A stretch of 64,000 nucleotides of DNA from CAIKMD01 sp036501365 (GTDB taxonomy: Bacteria; Pseudomonadota; Alphaproteobacteria; ATCC43930; CGMCC-115725). Below the pieces are notes generated by a model. That model saw nothing but the letters and a program-made list of their open reading frames with translations. It was not told where the DNA came from and ran no database searches. Below, piece after piece: positions 52,021-61,617 of this stretch (its first letter is position 1; every line of letters begins with the position of its first letter). The stretch is taken from positions 85,373 through 149,372 of the forward strand of contig DASYAL010000049.1 in assembly GCA_036501365.1 (NCBI GenBank), given 5' to 3'. Position numbers and translations under genes: made by a program.

Positions 52021-52521
52021 TTAATGCGCGGGCGTGTTGGGCGGGTTGGCGAGATTGTTCGGCAGCTCCGCCGAGCTGCCATTCATCCCGGTACCAACGC
52101 CGCTCTGAACGTCGGCGCCGACGCCGGTCCCCGCGCCGGTATTGCTCGACGCGCCGAGGCTGCCGGTCGCGCCCGGCGTGCCGCAGGCCGCGCCGACGCA
52201 GTTGCTGACGTTGCCGTTAATGCCGTCATTGGCCATGCCGCCGTTGTTCATGACGCCGGCGCCGATCCCGGCGCTGGTGCTGCTCCCGACGCCCGAATCG
52301 CTGGTGCCGTTCGGCGTGCCGATGCCGCCGGAACCGTTGAGCGCACCGGCGCTGCCGCCGATCGCCCCGGCGCCGCTCGTCCCGAGCGACGCGCCGCCAC
52401 CCGCGCTCGCCCCGGCTCCGGCGCCGCCGCCACTCGCGCCGCCTGCCGCCTGGGCGAAGGCCGCCGCCGGAGTCAAAGCCAAGGCCAGCGCCACCCCCGC
52501 CGTCATCAGATATCGTTTCAT
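52021..52521 (-). CDS. Gly/Ala/Ser/Asn-rich secreted protein
   Basis: The 166-residue protein has a clear signal peptide (MKRYLMTAGVALALALTPAAAF, ending AQA near residue 25). The rest is low-complexity: tracts such as GGASGGGAGAGASAGGG and GTSGAGAIGGSAGALNGSG, with one pair of cysteines near the middle (NCVGAACG). Such sequences fit a secreted, unstructured or adhesive surface protein, but no family is recognised. A terminator hairpin ends the transcript. Confidence 0.7.
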   Translation of the reverse strand: MKRYLMTAGVALALALTPAAAFAQAAGGASGGGAGAGASAGGGASLGTSGAGAIGGSAGALNGSGGIGTPNGTSDSGVGSSTSAGIGAGVMNNGGMANDGINGNVSNCVGAACGTPGATGSLGASSNTGAGTGVGADVQSGVGTGMNGSSAELPNNLANPPNTPAH

Positions 52522-52657
52522 TCGACTACCCTCTTGCTTGGATGTCCCTCCTGGGACGTCCTTCTTCAACGACAGGTCGGGATGCAAGTTCCGCTTTGCT
52601 GCCCGCAGCGCGCCTTGAAAAAGGACGTTTGGTCGCCTATTCCTTCGCTCGGCAGCT

Positions 52658-53350
52658 ATGCATCGCATGCAAGGAATATTGGTCTCGGGCTTGGCCGCAG
52701 CGCTTTTGAGCGCCGCGCCATTGGTCGCGGCCGCGGCCGCGACCCAGGTGTTGACCTACAAGGTCGAGCATCCGAAATACGGCGATATCGGCACCTACAT
52801 CAACATCGTGTCGCAAAACGGCGCCGCCGCCGATGTGCGGACCGATCTCCACATCGCGGTGAAGATGATCGGCATTCCGCTTTTCCATCAGGATGCGACG
52901 CGCGAAGAGCAGTGGGAGAACCAGCGCCTCGTCGGCTTCCAGAGCTCGACCGACGACGATGGCACGAAGATCGCGGTGACCGGCAAGGCCGACGGCGCCG
53001 GCTTCGTTATCCAGTCGAGCTCCAACGGCGAGCTGACCGCGCCGCCGCAGGTGCATCCGTCTAATCCCTGGGCGCCGTTCATCCTCCACACCGACACGAT
53101 GATGTCGACCAAGACCGGGCGCGTGACGCCGGTGGTGGTCAAGGATACCGGCCTGGTCACGGCGACCTTCGACGGCCAGCCGATGCGCGTCCATCAATGG
53201 ACCATCGACGACGACAAGCATCAAGTGGTGTGGGTCGACGACCGCGGCACCGTCGTCGCCTTCCAGACCGAAGAACAGGGCGCGGCCATCAACTTCGTCC
53301 TGCAGCATGCCACCGCCGCCCTGCCCGCACCGGCCCTCGCGAACAATTGA
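52658..53350 (+). CDS. DUF6134-like exported protein
   Basis: The 230-residue protein has a signal peptide (MHRMQGILVSGLAAALLSAAP, cleaved near residue 28) and a beta-rich body: VLTYKVEHPKYGDIGTYINIV, FHQDATREEQWENQRLVGFQSSTDDDGTK and MRVHQWTIDDDKHQVVWVDDRG. The pattern, a lipocalin-like sheet protein with a Tyr/Gly-rich start, fits DUF6134. The function is not known. ATG 52658 is used; an in-frame ATG at 52667 would also leave a full signal peptide. It is 28 bp from the first CTAG hairpin. Confidence 0.7.
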   Translation: MHRMQGILVSGLAAALLSAAPLVAAAAATQVLTYKVEHPKYGDIGTYINIVSQNGAAADVRTDLHIAVKMIGIPLFHQDATREEQWENQRLVGFQSSTDDDGTKIAVTGKADGAGFVIQSSSNGELTAPPQVHPSNPWAPFILHTDTMMSTKTGRVTPVVVKDTGLVTATFDGQPMRVHQWTIDDDKHQVVWVDDRGTVVAFQTEEQGAAINFVLQHATAALPAPALANN

Positions 53351-53377
53351 CGCCGCGCCCGGGCAAGGGTAACCCCC

Positions 53378-53454
53378 CTAGTGCGGCGGATTTGAAGTTC
53401 GTAAGATATTGCCGCGCGTGCCGATACGAACTTCAAATCCAAAGGCCACACTAG
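53378..53454. repeat. CTAG-bounded palindromic element D1
   Basis: CTAGTGCGGCGGATTTGAAG at the left is matched by an inverted TACGAACTTCAAATCC..CCACACTAG at the right, giving a 77-bp near-perfect hairpin with CTAG at both ends. It is followed after 14 bp by a second CTAG-bounded element. Confidence 0.75.
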
Positions 53455-53468
53455 GAGTCGAAGGTTTT

Positions 53469-53543
53469 CTAGTGTCCTTACGATGCGGTCGTTCGCTCGG
53501 GACTTTCCGCTCGATCAGGCGAATTTTCGAATTGGGACACTAG
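53469..53543. repeat. CTAG-bounded palindromic element D2
   Basis: CTAGTGTCC (53469-53477) and GGACACTAG (53535-53543) are 9-bp inverted terminal repeats around a 57-bp core. The element ends 3 bp before the ATG of purB, so it supplies purB's entire immediate leader and any ribosome binding site. Confidence 0.7.
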
Positions 53544-53546
53544 CCC

Positions 53547-54851
53547 ATGATCCCCCGCTACACCCGGCCGGCGATGGCCGCCCTGTGGGAGCCCGAGAAC
53601 CGCTTCCGCATCTGGTTCGAGATCGAGGCCCTCGCCTGCGACGCGCTCGCCGAAGCCGGCGTCATCCCGAAAAGCGCCGCCAAAACCATCCGCGCGAAAG
53701 GCAAGTTCGAGGTCGAGCGCATCGATCAGATCGAGCGCGAGATCCATCACGACGTCGTCGCCTTTCTGACCAACCTCGCCGAGCATATCGGCCCCGAGGC
53801 GCGCTTCCTCCATCAGGGCATGACCTCCAGCGATGTGCTCGACACCTGTCTCGCGGTGCAGCTCAGCCAGGCCTCGGACATCCTCACCGCCGATCTCGAC
53901 GCGCTGCTCGCCGTGTTGAAGCGCCGCGCCTTCGAGTTCAAGACCACCGTCACCATCGGCCGCAGCCATGGCATCCACGCCGAGCCGACCACTTTCGGCG
54001 TGAAGCTCGCCGGCTTCTATGCCGAATTCGCGCGCGCGCGCCGGCGGCTGGAGCAGGCTAAGCACGAGATCTCGACCTGCGCGATCTCGGGCGCGGTCGG
54101 CACTTTCGCCAACGTGCCGCCCTCGGTCGAAGAGCATGTCGCGAAGGCTTTGGGCCTGCGGCCCGAGCCGGTCTCGACCCAGATCATTCCGCGCGACCGC
54201 CACGCCGCCTTCTTCGCCGCGCTCGCCGTGATCGCCGGCTCGGTCGAGCGCCTCGCCCTCGAAATCCGCCATCTGCAGCGCACCGAAGTGCGCGAGGCCG
54301 AAGAATATTTCGCGCCCGAGCAGAAAGGCTCGTCGGCGATGCCGCATAAGCGCAATCCGGTCCTCTCCGAGAATCTGACCGGCCTCGCGCGCCTTGTGCG
54401 CGGCGCGGTGGTGCCGGCGCTCGAGAACATCGCGCTCTGGCACGAGCGCGACATCTCGCATTCCGCCGTCGAGCGGGTGATCGCGCCCGACGTCACCATC
54501 GCCTTGGATTTCGCCCTGGCGCGGCTGACCTCGATGATCGACAAGCTGCTGGTCTATCCCGAGGCGATGCGGCGCAACCTCGACAAGCTCGGCGGGCTGC
54601 ACAATTCGCAGCGCGTGCTGCTCGCGCTGACGCAAGCCGGCATGAGCCGCGAGGACGCCTATCGCGCGGTGCAGCGCAACGCGATGGAGGTGTGGCGCGG
54701 CAAGGGCGATTTCGCCGCGCTGCTTAAAGCCGACAAGGACGTGTCGGCCCTGCTCTCGCCGGCGGCGATCGACGCCGCTTTCGACGACAGCTACCACTTG
54801 AAGCACGTCGACACGATTTTCCAACGCGTGTTCGGCGAGCGTCGAAAATAG
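53547..54851 (+). CDS. purB: Adenylosuccinate lyase
   Basis: The enzyme cleaves SAICAR and adenylosuccinate in purine synthesis. The 434-residue protein has the fumarase/aspartase-family signature GSSAMPHKRNP (about residues 261-271), with the conserved TSSDVLDTCLAVQL, HGIHAEPTTFG and catalytic region EKGSS-type loop. Length is normal. ATG 53547 lies 3 bp after a CTAG-bounded repeat and has no clear ribosome binding site. The rest of the pathway genes start at 56887. Confidence 0.96.
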   Translation: MIPRYTRPAMAALWEPENRFRIWFEIEALACDALAEAGVIPKSAAKTIRAKGKFEVERIDQIEREIHHDVVAFLTNLAEHIGPEARFLHQGMTSSDVLDTCLAVQLSQASDILTADLDALLAVLKRRAFEFKTTVTIGRSHGIHAEPTTFGVKLAGFYAEFARARRRLEQAKHEISTCAISGAVGTFANVPPSVEEHVAKALGLRPEPVSTQIIPRDRHAAFFAALAVIAGSVERLALEIRHLQRTEVREAEEYFAPEQKGSSAMPHKRNPVLSENLTGLARLVRGAVVPALENIALWHERDISHSAVERVIAPDVTIALDFALARLTSMIDKLLVYPEAMRRNLDKLGGLHNSQRVLLALTQAGMSREDAYRAVQRNAMEVWRGKGDFAALLKADKDVSALLSPAAIDAAFDDSYHLKHVDTIFQRVFGERRK

Positions 54852-54870
54852 AGTTCCATCCGGACCATGT

Positions 54871-55164
54871 ATGCGTTTGGTCCGTGCAAAGCTACCGGGC
54901 CATCTCCGAGATTTTTATGAGAAAGATCCTGACTATTTCCGGGCAACGGAAATAAGCGAGGAAGGCAAAATTTTCTTGATCTGGCATAAAAACCCAGAAG
55001 CTCGAACTCGCCACGGAAATCCTTACACGCGCGCACGGCTTGCAGCAGCGATATTTAACAAGAGATACGGGGAGTTCGATGGGACCGACTATACGCTACC
55101 GAACGAGCGAGTACCCAAAGAACATGGGCATGCTGGCAAACCAGAGAACTGGGAATCTTGCTAA
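54871..55164 (+). CDS. Small hypothetical protein, unknown family
   Basis: A 97-residue basic protein: DFYEKDPDYFRATEISEEGK, FLIWHKNPEARTRHGNPYTR and ARLAAAIFNKRYGEFDGTDY look like a folded small domain, but no family is recognised. The region is AT-richer than its surroundings and borders the broken GIY-YIG gene and its repeats, so it may belong to the same mobile or decaying patch. The last 23 codons run antisense to the GIY-YIG gene's read-through tail. Confidence 0.45.
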   Translation: MRLVRAKLPGHLRDFYEKDPDYFRATEISEEGKIFLIWHKNPEARTRHGNPYTRARLAAAIFNKRYGEFDGTDYTLPNERVPKEHGHAGKPENWESC

Positions 55165-55173
55165 TAAAAGTTT

Positions 55174-55216
55174 GTCATTGCGAGCCCTAAGCGCAGCGAA
55201 GGGCGAAGCAATCCAG
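55174..55216. repeat. GTCATTGCGAG/CAATCCAG-type repeat, copy B2 (left of GIY-YIG)
   Basis: GTCATTGCGAGCCCTAAGCG...CGAAGCAATCCAG reads on the plus strand, starting just beyond the catalytic part of the broken nuclease gene and forming its read-through tail. It is inverted relative to copy B3. Confidence 0.75.
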
Positions 55217-55435
55217 GGGCTCACCAAATCTTTCCACAAATCACGCCATTGCGGGTTCATCGCCTCGATGAGAGCAAGTTTCTTTTTTCGCGATCCCGCC
55301 TTGATCTGTTTCTCCCGCACGATGGCCGTTGCGATGTCTTCAAGCTGTTCGTACCAGACAAGAAGCTTGCAGCCATAGCGTTTCGTAAATCCTGGTACGA
55401 GATTCTCGCGATGCTCATAGACGCGTCGTACGAGG

Positions 55436-55473
55436 TCAGACGTCACGCCGGTATTCAGACGTCACGCCGGTAT
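55436..55473. repeat. 19-bp tandem duplication inside the GIY-YIG gene
   Basis: TCAGACGTCACGCCGGTAT occurs twice without a gap (55436-55454 and 55455-55473). As 19 is not a multiple of three, the copy shifts the frame of the nuclease gene. Confidence 0.9.
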
Positions 55474-55502
55474 AAAGCGTGCCATTCCGCTTGCTTGCCA
55501 TT

Positions 55503-55530
55503 ATATAGACGGCTGGATATAGACGGCTGG
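55503..55530. repeat. 14-bp tandem duplication upstream of the GIY-YIG start
   Basis: ATATAGACGGCTGG occurs twice in a row, ending 2 bp from the nuclease gene's ATG. It is a second recent small duplication within 95 bp. Confidence 0.85.
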
Positions 55531-55555
55531 CTGCTTCATCCCTGTCCGACGTTCG

Positions 55556-55585
55556 CCTGGATTGCTTCGCTTCGCTCGCAAAGAC
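55556..55585. repeat. GTCATTGCGAG/CAATCCAG-type repeat, copy B3 (right of GIY-YIG)
   Basis: CCTGGATTGCTTCGCTTCGC...TCGCAAAGAC is the inverse of copy B2. With it, it brackets the broken nuclease gene between inverted repeats. Confidence 0.7.
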
Positions 55586-55615
55586 AGCCGAGGGGGAGAG
55601 CCACCGCGTAAAGCC

Positions 55616-55933
55616 TCAGCTTTTCAGCTGCTTCTCCGCCTGCTGCGCGAAATGCGCGAGCTCGAGCTGCACCCGCGTCGCATCGAGCGCGACGCGCTTG
55701 GCGGCGAAATCGGCGACGATCTTGGCGACGATGTCCGCATCGCCATGGCGGTGGCCCGCGGGATCGATGACCGTCACCGCATAGGCTTCCGCCGCATCGC
55801 CCGCGAGACCGAGCTGCGCCGCCGCCCAGAGGCCCAAAAGATGATTGCGCCGCGCCTTGAGCTTGAAGGCGACCTCCTGCTGATGCTCGAAATTCTTCTC
55901 GAAGCCTTGCTCCCGCTCGTTGAAGTCGACCAT
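55616..55933 (-). CDS. DUF1476 protein, zeta-type F1-ATPase inhibitor
   Basis: The 105-residue protein is helical: FNEREQGFEKNFEHQQEVAFKLKARRNHLLGLWAA, QLGLAGDAAEAYAVTVID, HGDADIVAKIVADFAAKRV. This is the DUF1476 family, the zeta subunit of alphaproteobacterial F1Fo ATP synthase, which blocks ATP hydrolysis with its N-terminal helix. The length is normal. It is separated from the ATP synthase operon, which is not in this window. Confidence 0.88.
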   Translation of the reverse strand: MVDFNEREQGFEKNFEHQQEVAFKLKARRNHLLGLWAAAQLGLAGDAAEAYAVTVIDPAGHRHGDADIVAKIVADFAAKRVALDATRVQLELAHFAQQAEKQLKS

Positions 55934-55995
55934 CGCGCCAGCCCTCCGGGTTATTTTTCCCTTGCAGCGCCGCTTGAATAGCCGATAACCCCGGC

Positions 55996-56769
55996 ATGTG
56001 CACCTTCGTCATCCTGCGCCGGCCCGGCAATGACTGGCCGGTGCTGATCGCCGCCAATCGCGATGAGATGATCGACCGGCCGTGGCGCCCGCCCGGCCGT
56101 CATTGGCCCGACCGGCCCGAGGTCGTGGCCGGCCAGGACGAGCTCGCCGGCGGCTCCTGGCTCGGTCTCAACGATCACGGCGTGGTCGCCGGCATCCTCA
56201 ACCGCCACGGCTCGCTCGGTCCCGCGCCCGGCCAGCGCTCCCGCGGCGAGCTGGTCCTCGAGGCGCTCGACCATGCCGATGCGCGCGCCGCCGCCGAAGC
56301 CCTCGCCCATCTCGAGCCCGCCGCTTACCGCACCTTCAATCTGATGATCGCCGACAATCGCGACGCCTTCTGGCTGCGCCACGCCGATCCCTCCGGCACC
56401 TTGCCGCTGACGGTGGCGGCGCTCGCGCCCGGCCTTCACATGATCGCCTCGGGCGATCTCGACGATGGCGAGCTGCCGCGCCTCAAGCGCTACCGCCCGC
56501 TGTTCGAGAAAGCGCCGCCGCCCGACCCGAGTCGCGACGACTGGGTGAGTTGGGAGCGGCTTTTGACCGACAGCGACCTCGCGCCCACCGATTCTGAAGC
56601 GGGCGACGACGTGCAAAGTGTGATGCGATTCGACACCGGCCGCGGCTTCGCGACGGTGTCGTCGAGCCTCATCGCCCTGCCCTCGCACGACCATCCCGAG
56701 CTCAAGCCGCGCTTTCGCTTCGCCGCGCATCACCCGACTCGTCAAGCTTGGAGCGACGTGCTGGTCTGA
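55996..56769 (+). CDS. NRDE-family (TANGO2-like) protein
   Basis: The 257-residue protein opens MCTFVILRRPGNDWPVLIAANRDEMIDRP with the NRDE motif, then VVAGQDELAGGSWLGLNDHGVVAGILNR, the pattern of the NRDE/TANGO2 family. The N-terminal cysteine suggests an Ntn-hydrolase fold. TANGO2 homologues are linked to haem trafficking or metabolite handling, but the reaction is uncertain. It reads toward the purC operon, 117 bp away. Confidence 0.85.
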   Translation: MCTFVILRRPGNDWPVLIAANRDEMIDRPWRPPGRHWPDRPEVVAGQDELAGGSWLGLNDHGVVAGILNRHGSLGPAPGQRSRGELVLEALDHADARAAAEALAHLEPAAYRTFNLMIADNRDAFWLRHADPSGTLPLTVAALAPGLHMIASGDLDDGELPRLKRYRPLFEKAPPPDPSRDDWVSWERLLTDSDLAPTDSEAGDDVQSVMRFDTGRGFATVSSSLIALPSHDHPELKPRFRFAAHHPTRQAWSDVLV

Positions 56770-56792
56770 GCGCGCGGCAATTGCTATACAGC

Positions 56793-56866
56793 GGTCAAGG
56801 ATGGCTTGACCCCCGCGAAAAGCCTGCTTTGGCCCGTTTGTCCTGTCGGTCAAGGCATCCTTGACC
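56793..56866. promoter_or_regulatory. Paired palindromes upstream of purC
   Basis: GGTCAAGGATGGCTTGACC (56793-56811, one mismatch) and GGTCAAGGCATCCTTGACC (56848-56866, perfect, 8-bp arms) lie 55 bp apart centre to centre. The second ends 20 bp before the purC ATG. Two copies of one palindrome at this position suggest a dimeric regulator or a repeat-based leader; no purine riboswitch is recognisable. Confidence 0.6.
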
Positions 56867-56886
56867 CTCAAAGAGAAAGGCGCCGC

Positions 56887-57654
56887 ATGACCCGACGCAA
56901 ACAAGTCTATGAAGGCAAGGCCAAGGTCATGTTCGAAGGGCCGGAGCCCGGCACCCTCGTCCAGTATTTCAAGGACGACGCCACCGCCTTCAATGCGCAA
57001 AAGCGCGGCACGATCACCGGCAAAGGCGTCCTCAACAACCGCATCAGCGAGTATCTGATGCTGCGCCTGGCCGAGATCGGGATTCCGACGCATTTCGTGC
57101 GCCGCCTTAACATGCGCGAGCAACTCGTTCGCCAGGTTGAAATAATTCCGATCGAGGTGGTGATCCGCAACGTCGTCGCCGGCTCCCTCGCTCAGCGTTT
57201 CGGGATGGAGGAAGGCACGCCGCTGCCGCGCTCGATCGTCGAGTACTACTACAAGAACGATAAGCTCCAAGACCCGATGATCTCCGAGGAGCACATCACC
57301 TGCTTCGGCTGGGCGACCACTCACGATCTCGACGACATCATGCAGATGTCGCTCCGGATCAATGATTTCCTGCTCGGTCTTTTTCTCGGGATCGGCATCA
57401 GACTCATTGATTTTAAATTAGAATTCGGCCGGCTCTACAACGAGCAGGACGAAATGCGCTTGGTCCTTGCCGACGAGATCAGCCCGGACAATTGCCGGCT
57501 CTGGGATCTGAAGACGAACGAGAAGCTCGACAAGGACCGCTTCCGCCGCGATCTCGGCCGGGTCGAGGAGGCCTATCAGGAAGTGGCGCGGCGCTTGGGC
57601 CTGCTCACTGAAGGCGCGCCGGGCGACATCAAGGGCCCGGCGACGGTGCAGTGA
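56887..57654 (+). CDS. purC: Phosphoribosylaminoimidazole-succinocarboxamide synthase
   Basis: PurC joins CAIR and aspartate to SAICAR in de novo purine synthesis. The 255-residue protein has KQVYEGKAKVMFEG (ATP loop), FKDDATAFN, KGVLNNRISEYLM, EVVIRNVVAGSLAQRFG and IDFKLEFGRL, with LADEISPDNCRLWD. AGAAAGG precedes ATG 56887; upstream in-frame codons contain the palindromic site. It is the first gene of purC-purS-purQ-purL. Confidence 0.97.
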   Translation: MTRRKQVYEGKAKVMFEGPEPGTLVQYFKDDATAFNAQKRGTITGKGVLNNRISEYLMLRLAEIGIPTHFVRRLNMREQLVRQVEIIPIEVVIRNVVAGSLAQRFGMEEGTPLPRSIVEYYYKNDKLQDPMISEEHITCFGWATTHDLDDIMQMSLRINDFLLGLFLGIGIRLIDFKLEFGRLYNEQDEMRLVLADEISPDNCRLWDLKTNEKLDKDRFRRDLGRVEEAYQEVARRLGLLTEGAPGDIKGPATVQ

Positions 57655-57678
57655 GGCGCCTGCCGTGAAGGCCCCACG

Positions 57679-57921
57679 ATGAAAGCCAGGGTCTTCATCA
57701 TGCCGAAGGAAGGCGTGCTCGACCCGCAAGGCAAGGCGATCGCCCATGCGCTGGGGAATTTGGGATTTTTCGGCGTCGGCGAGGTGCGGCAAGGCAAGGT
57801 GATCGAGCTCGAACTCCGCGCCGCCAGCGAAGGCGAGGCACGCGCCGAGCTGGAGCAAATGTGCAAGAAGCTCCTCGCCAACACCGTGATCGAAAGCTAC
57901 CGGGTCGAGATTGTCGGGTGA
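57679..57921 (+). CDS. purS: FGAM synthase subunit PurS
   Basis: The 80-residue protein is the small subunit of the three-part formylglycinamidine ribonucleotide synthase (with PurQ and PurL). It opens KARVFIMPKEGVLDPQGKAIAHALGNLGF with VGEVRQGKVIELEL, the PurS ferredoxin-like fold. Its neighbours confirm it. A family A repeat lies between it and purQ. Confidence 0.94.
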   Translation: MKARVFIMPKEGVLDPQGKAIAHALGNLGFFGVGEVRQGKVIELELRAASEGEARAELEQMCKKLLANTVIESYRVEIVG

Positions 57922-57925
57922 TGGC

Positions 57926-58079
57926 TGCAATTCAACCGCGCGGCCTTCGACAAGCTCAGGCTGAGGAGATTTTCTTTCTGGCCGCTTCCATTGATTGACG
58001 CCACGCACAATCTCACCTCACCCTGAGCTTGTCGCCCTTCGACAAGCTCAGGAGTCGCTGGATGCTCTTGCAACGAGTC
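57926..58079. repeat. Dispersed palindromic repeat, family A copy 4
   Basis: It opens CTGCAATTC and CCTTCGACAAGCTCAGGCTGAGGA, followed by CCTCACCCTGAGCTTGTCG, a second CCTTCGACAAGCTCAGGAG and TTGCAACGAG. It fills the purS-purQ gap, an uncommon place as these genes are usually tightly spaced. Confidence 0.78.
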
Positions 58080-58089
58080 GATTAGGATT

Positions 58090-58775
58090 ATGCAATCCGC
58101 CATCATCGTCTTTCCCGGCTCCAATCGCGAACAGGACGTCGTCGACGCGCTCCACCGCGCCGCGGGCAAGAAACCGCTGAAGGTCTGGCATCGCGATTCG
58201 GCCCTGCCGAAATGCGATCTCATCGTCATCCCGGGCGGCTTCTCCTATGGCGACTATCTGCGCTGCGGCGCCATGGCGGCGAACTCGCCGATCATGCGCG
58301 AGGTAAAGGCCGCGGCTTCGCGCGGCACGCCGGTCCTCGGCATCTGCAATGGCTTCCAGATCATCACCGAGGCCGGGCTGTTGCCTGGTGCGCTCTTGAC
58401 CAACAAGACGCTTCAATTCCACTGCAAGAGCGTCACCCTGCGAGTCGAGAACAGCCAGACCGTCTACACCGCGCGCTATCAGACCGGCCAGGTGATCCGC
58501 GTGCCGGTCGCGCATCACGACGGCAATTACTTCGCCGATGACGAGACGCTGAACCGGCTCGAAGGCGAAGGCCGCGTCGCCTTCCGGTATTGCGCGCCCG
58601 ACGGCTCGCTCGACGAGGCGCATAACGCAAATGGTTCGGCGCGCGCCATCGCCGGCATCTTCAACGAGACCAAGACCGTGCTCGGCCTGATGCCGCATCC
58701 CGAGGACGCGACCCATCCGCTGCAAGGCTCGCTGGACGGCGTGCCCTTCTTCGCCGGGCTCGTCGAGGCGCTCGC

Positions 58776-58779
<4 letters not shown>
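58090..58779 (+). CDS. purQ: FGAM synthase subunit PurQ (glutaminase)
   Basis: The 229-residue class I glutamine amidotransferase has the nucleophile Cys86 in LGICNGFQII, the GGFSYGDYLRCGAMA region and the catalytic histidine/glutamate in MPHPEDATH. It supplies ammonia to PurL. The gene is co-directional with purS and overlaps the purL start by four bases (TTGA). Confidence 0.96.
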
Positions 58780-60980
<2,201 letters not shown>

Positions 60981-61008
60981 GCCCCGACGAAGGAAGGGTT
61001 TTCACGGC

Positions 61009-61245
61009 ATGGCGATCGATGCGGGCGAGATCGAAAGGCTGATCAAAGCCGGGCTGCCCGACGCGCAGGTGCGCATCGACGATCTGCGCGGCGACGGCGA
61101 TCATTATGCCGCTGTCATCGTCTCCGCCGCCTTCAAGGGCAAGAGCCGCGTCCAGCAGCATCAGATGGTCTACCAGGCTTTGCAGGGCCGCATGGGCAAC
61201 GAGCTGCACGCCCTCGCCTTGCAGACCGCGCCGCCCCAGGAATGA
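61009..61245 (+). CDS. bolA: BolA-family protein
   Basis: The 78-residue protein opens IDAGEIERLIKAGLPDAQVRIDDLRGDGDHYAAVIVS, with the class II KH-like FKGKSRVQQHQMVYQAL motif of BolA/IbaG. It pairs with a monothiol glutaredoxin, whose gene follows; the two form a cluster-sharing heterodimer in iron homeostasis. ATG 61009 after AGGAAGGG is chosen. Its place after purL is common in alphaproteobacteria. Confidence 0.93.
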   Translation: MAIDAGEIERLIKAGLPDAQVRIDDLRGDGDHYAAVIVSAAFKGKSRVQQHQMVYQALQGRMGNELHALALQTAPPQE

Positions 61246-61281
61246 GTCCGCAAGACTGAACCTTTGCGATAAGGATCGATC

Positions 61282-61617
61282 ATGGCCGACACCACCGTTT
61301 CCGACCGCATCAAGCGCGACATCACCGACAATCCGGTGCTGCTCTTCATGAAGGGCACGCCGGTCTTCCCGCAATGCGGCTTCTCCGCCGCGGTGGTGCA
61401 GATCCTCACCACCATGGGCGTGAAGTTCAAAGGCATCGACGTGCTCGCCGATCCCGAGATCCGCGAAGGCATCAAGACCTTCTCGAATTGGCCGACCGTG
61501 CCGCAGCTCTATGTGAAGGGCGAATTCGTCGGCGGCTGCGATATCGTCCGCGAGATGTATGAATCGGGCGAGCTGCAGGAATACCTGAAGACCGCCGGCG
61601 TCGCGGCGAAAGCTTGA
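61282..61617 (+). CDS. grxD: Monothiol glutaredoxin, Grx4 type
   Basis: The 111-residue protein has the CGFS active site (Cys32 in PQCGFSAAVVQ), MKGTPVFP, WPTVPQLYV and GGCDIVREM. It binds a [2Fe-2S] cluster with glutathione and hands it on together with BolA, encoded just upstream. Its stop overlaps the start of a lipoprotein gene by 4 bp (TTGA). Confidence 0.96.
   Translation: MADTTVSDRIKRDITDNPVLLFMKGTPVFPQCGFSAAVVQILTTMGVKFKGIDVLADPEIREGIKTFSNWPTVPQLYVKGEFVGGCDIVREMYESGELQEYLKTAGVAAKA

Larger units (their letters stand above)
55096..55501 (-). pseudogene. GIY-YIG nuclease gene broken by a 19-bp tandem duplication
   Basis: From ATG 55501 the frame reads MASKRNGTLYTGVTS (the GIY-YIG start, with YTG for YIG), then runs into a stop after six more codons. 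The rest of the family pattern (SDLVRRVYEHRENLVPGFTKRYG, the catalytic Glu in REKQIKAG, NPQWRDLWKDL) is in another frame and can only start at GTG 55446. The cause is an exact 19-bp tandem duplication (55436-55473): removing one copy restores a single reading frame. The C-terminus runs on into a repeat and stops at 55096. An intact gene would encode about a 95-residue single-domain nuclease. A re-start at GTG 55446 would give a protein lacking the GIY half. Confidence 0.85.

Noticed and set aside
53369..53395. GTAACC at 53369 as a second SigF-type promoter
   Set aside because: No CGAA lies 16 bp downstream; the motif is followed by the CTAG hairpin element.
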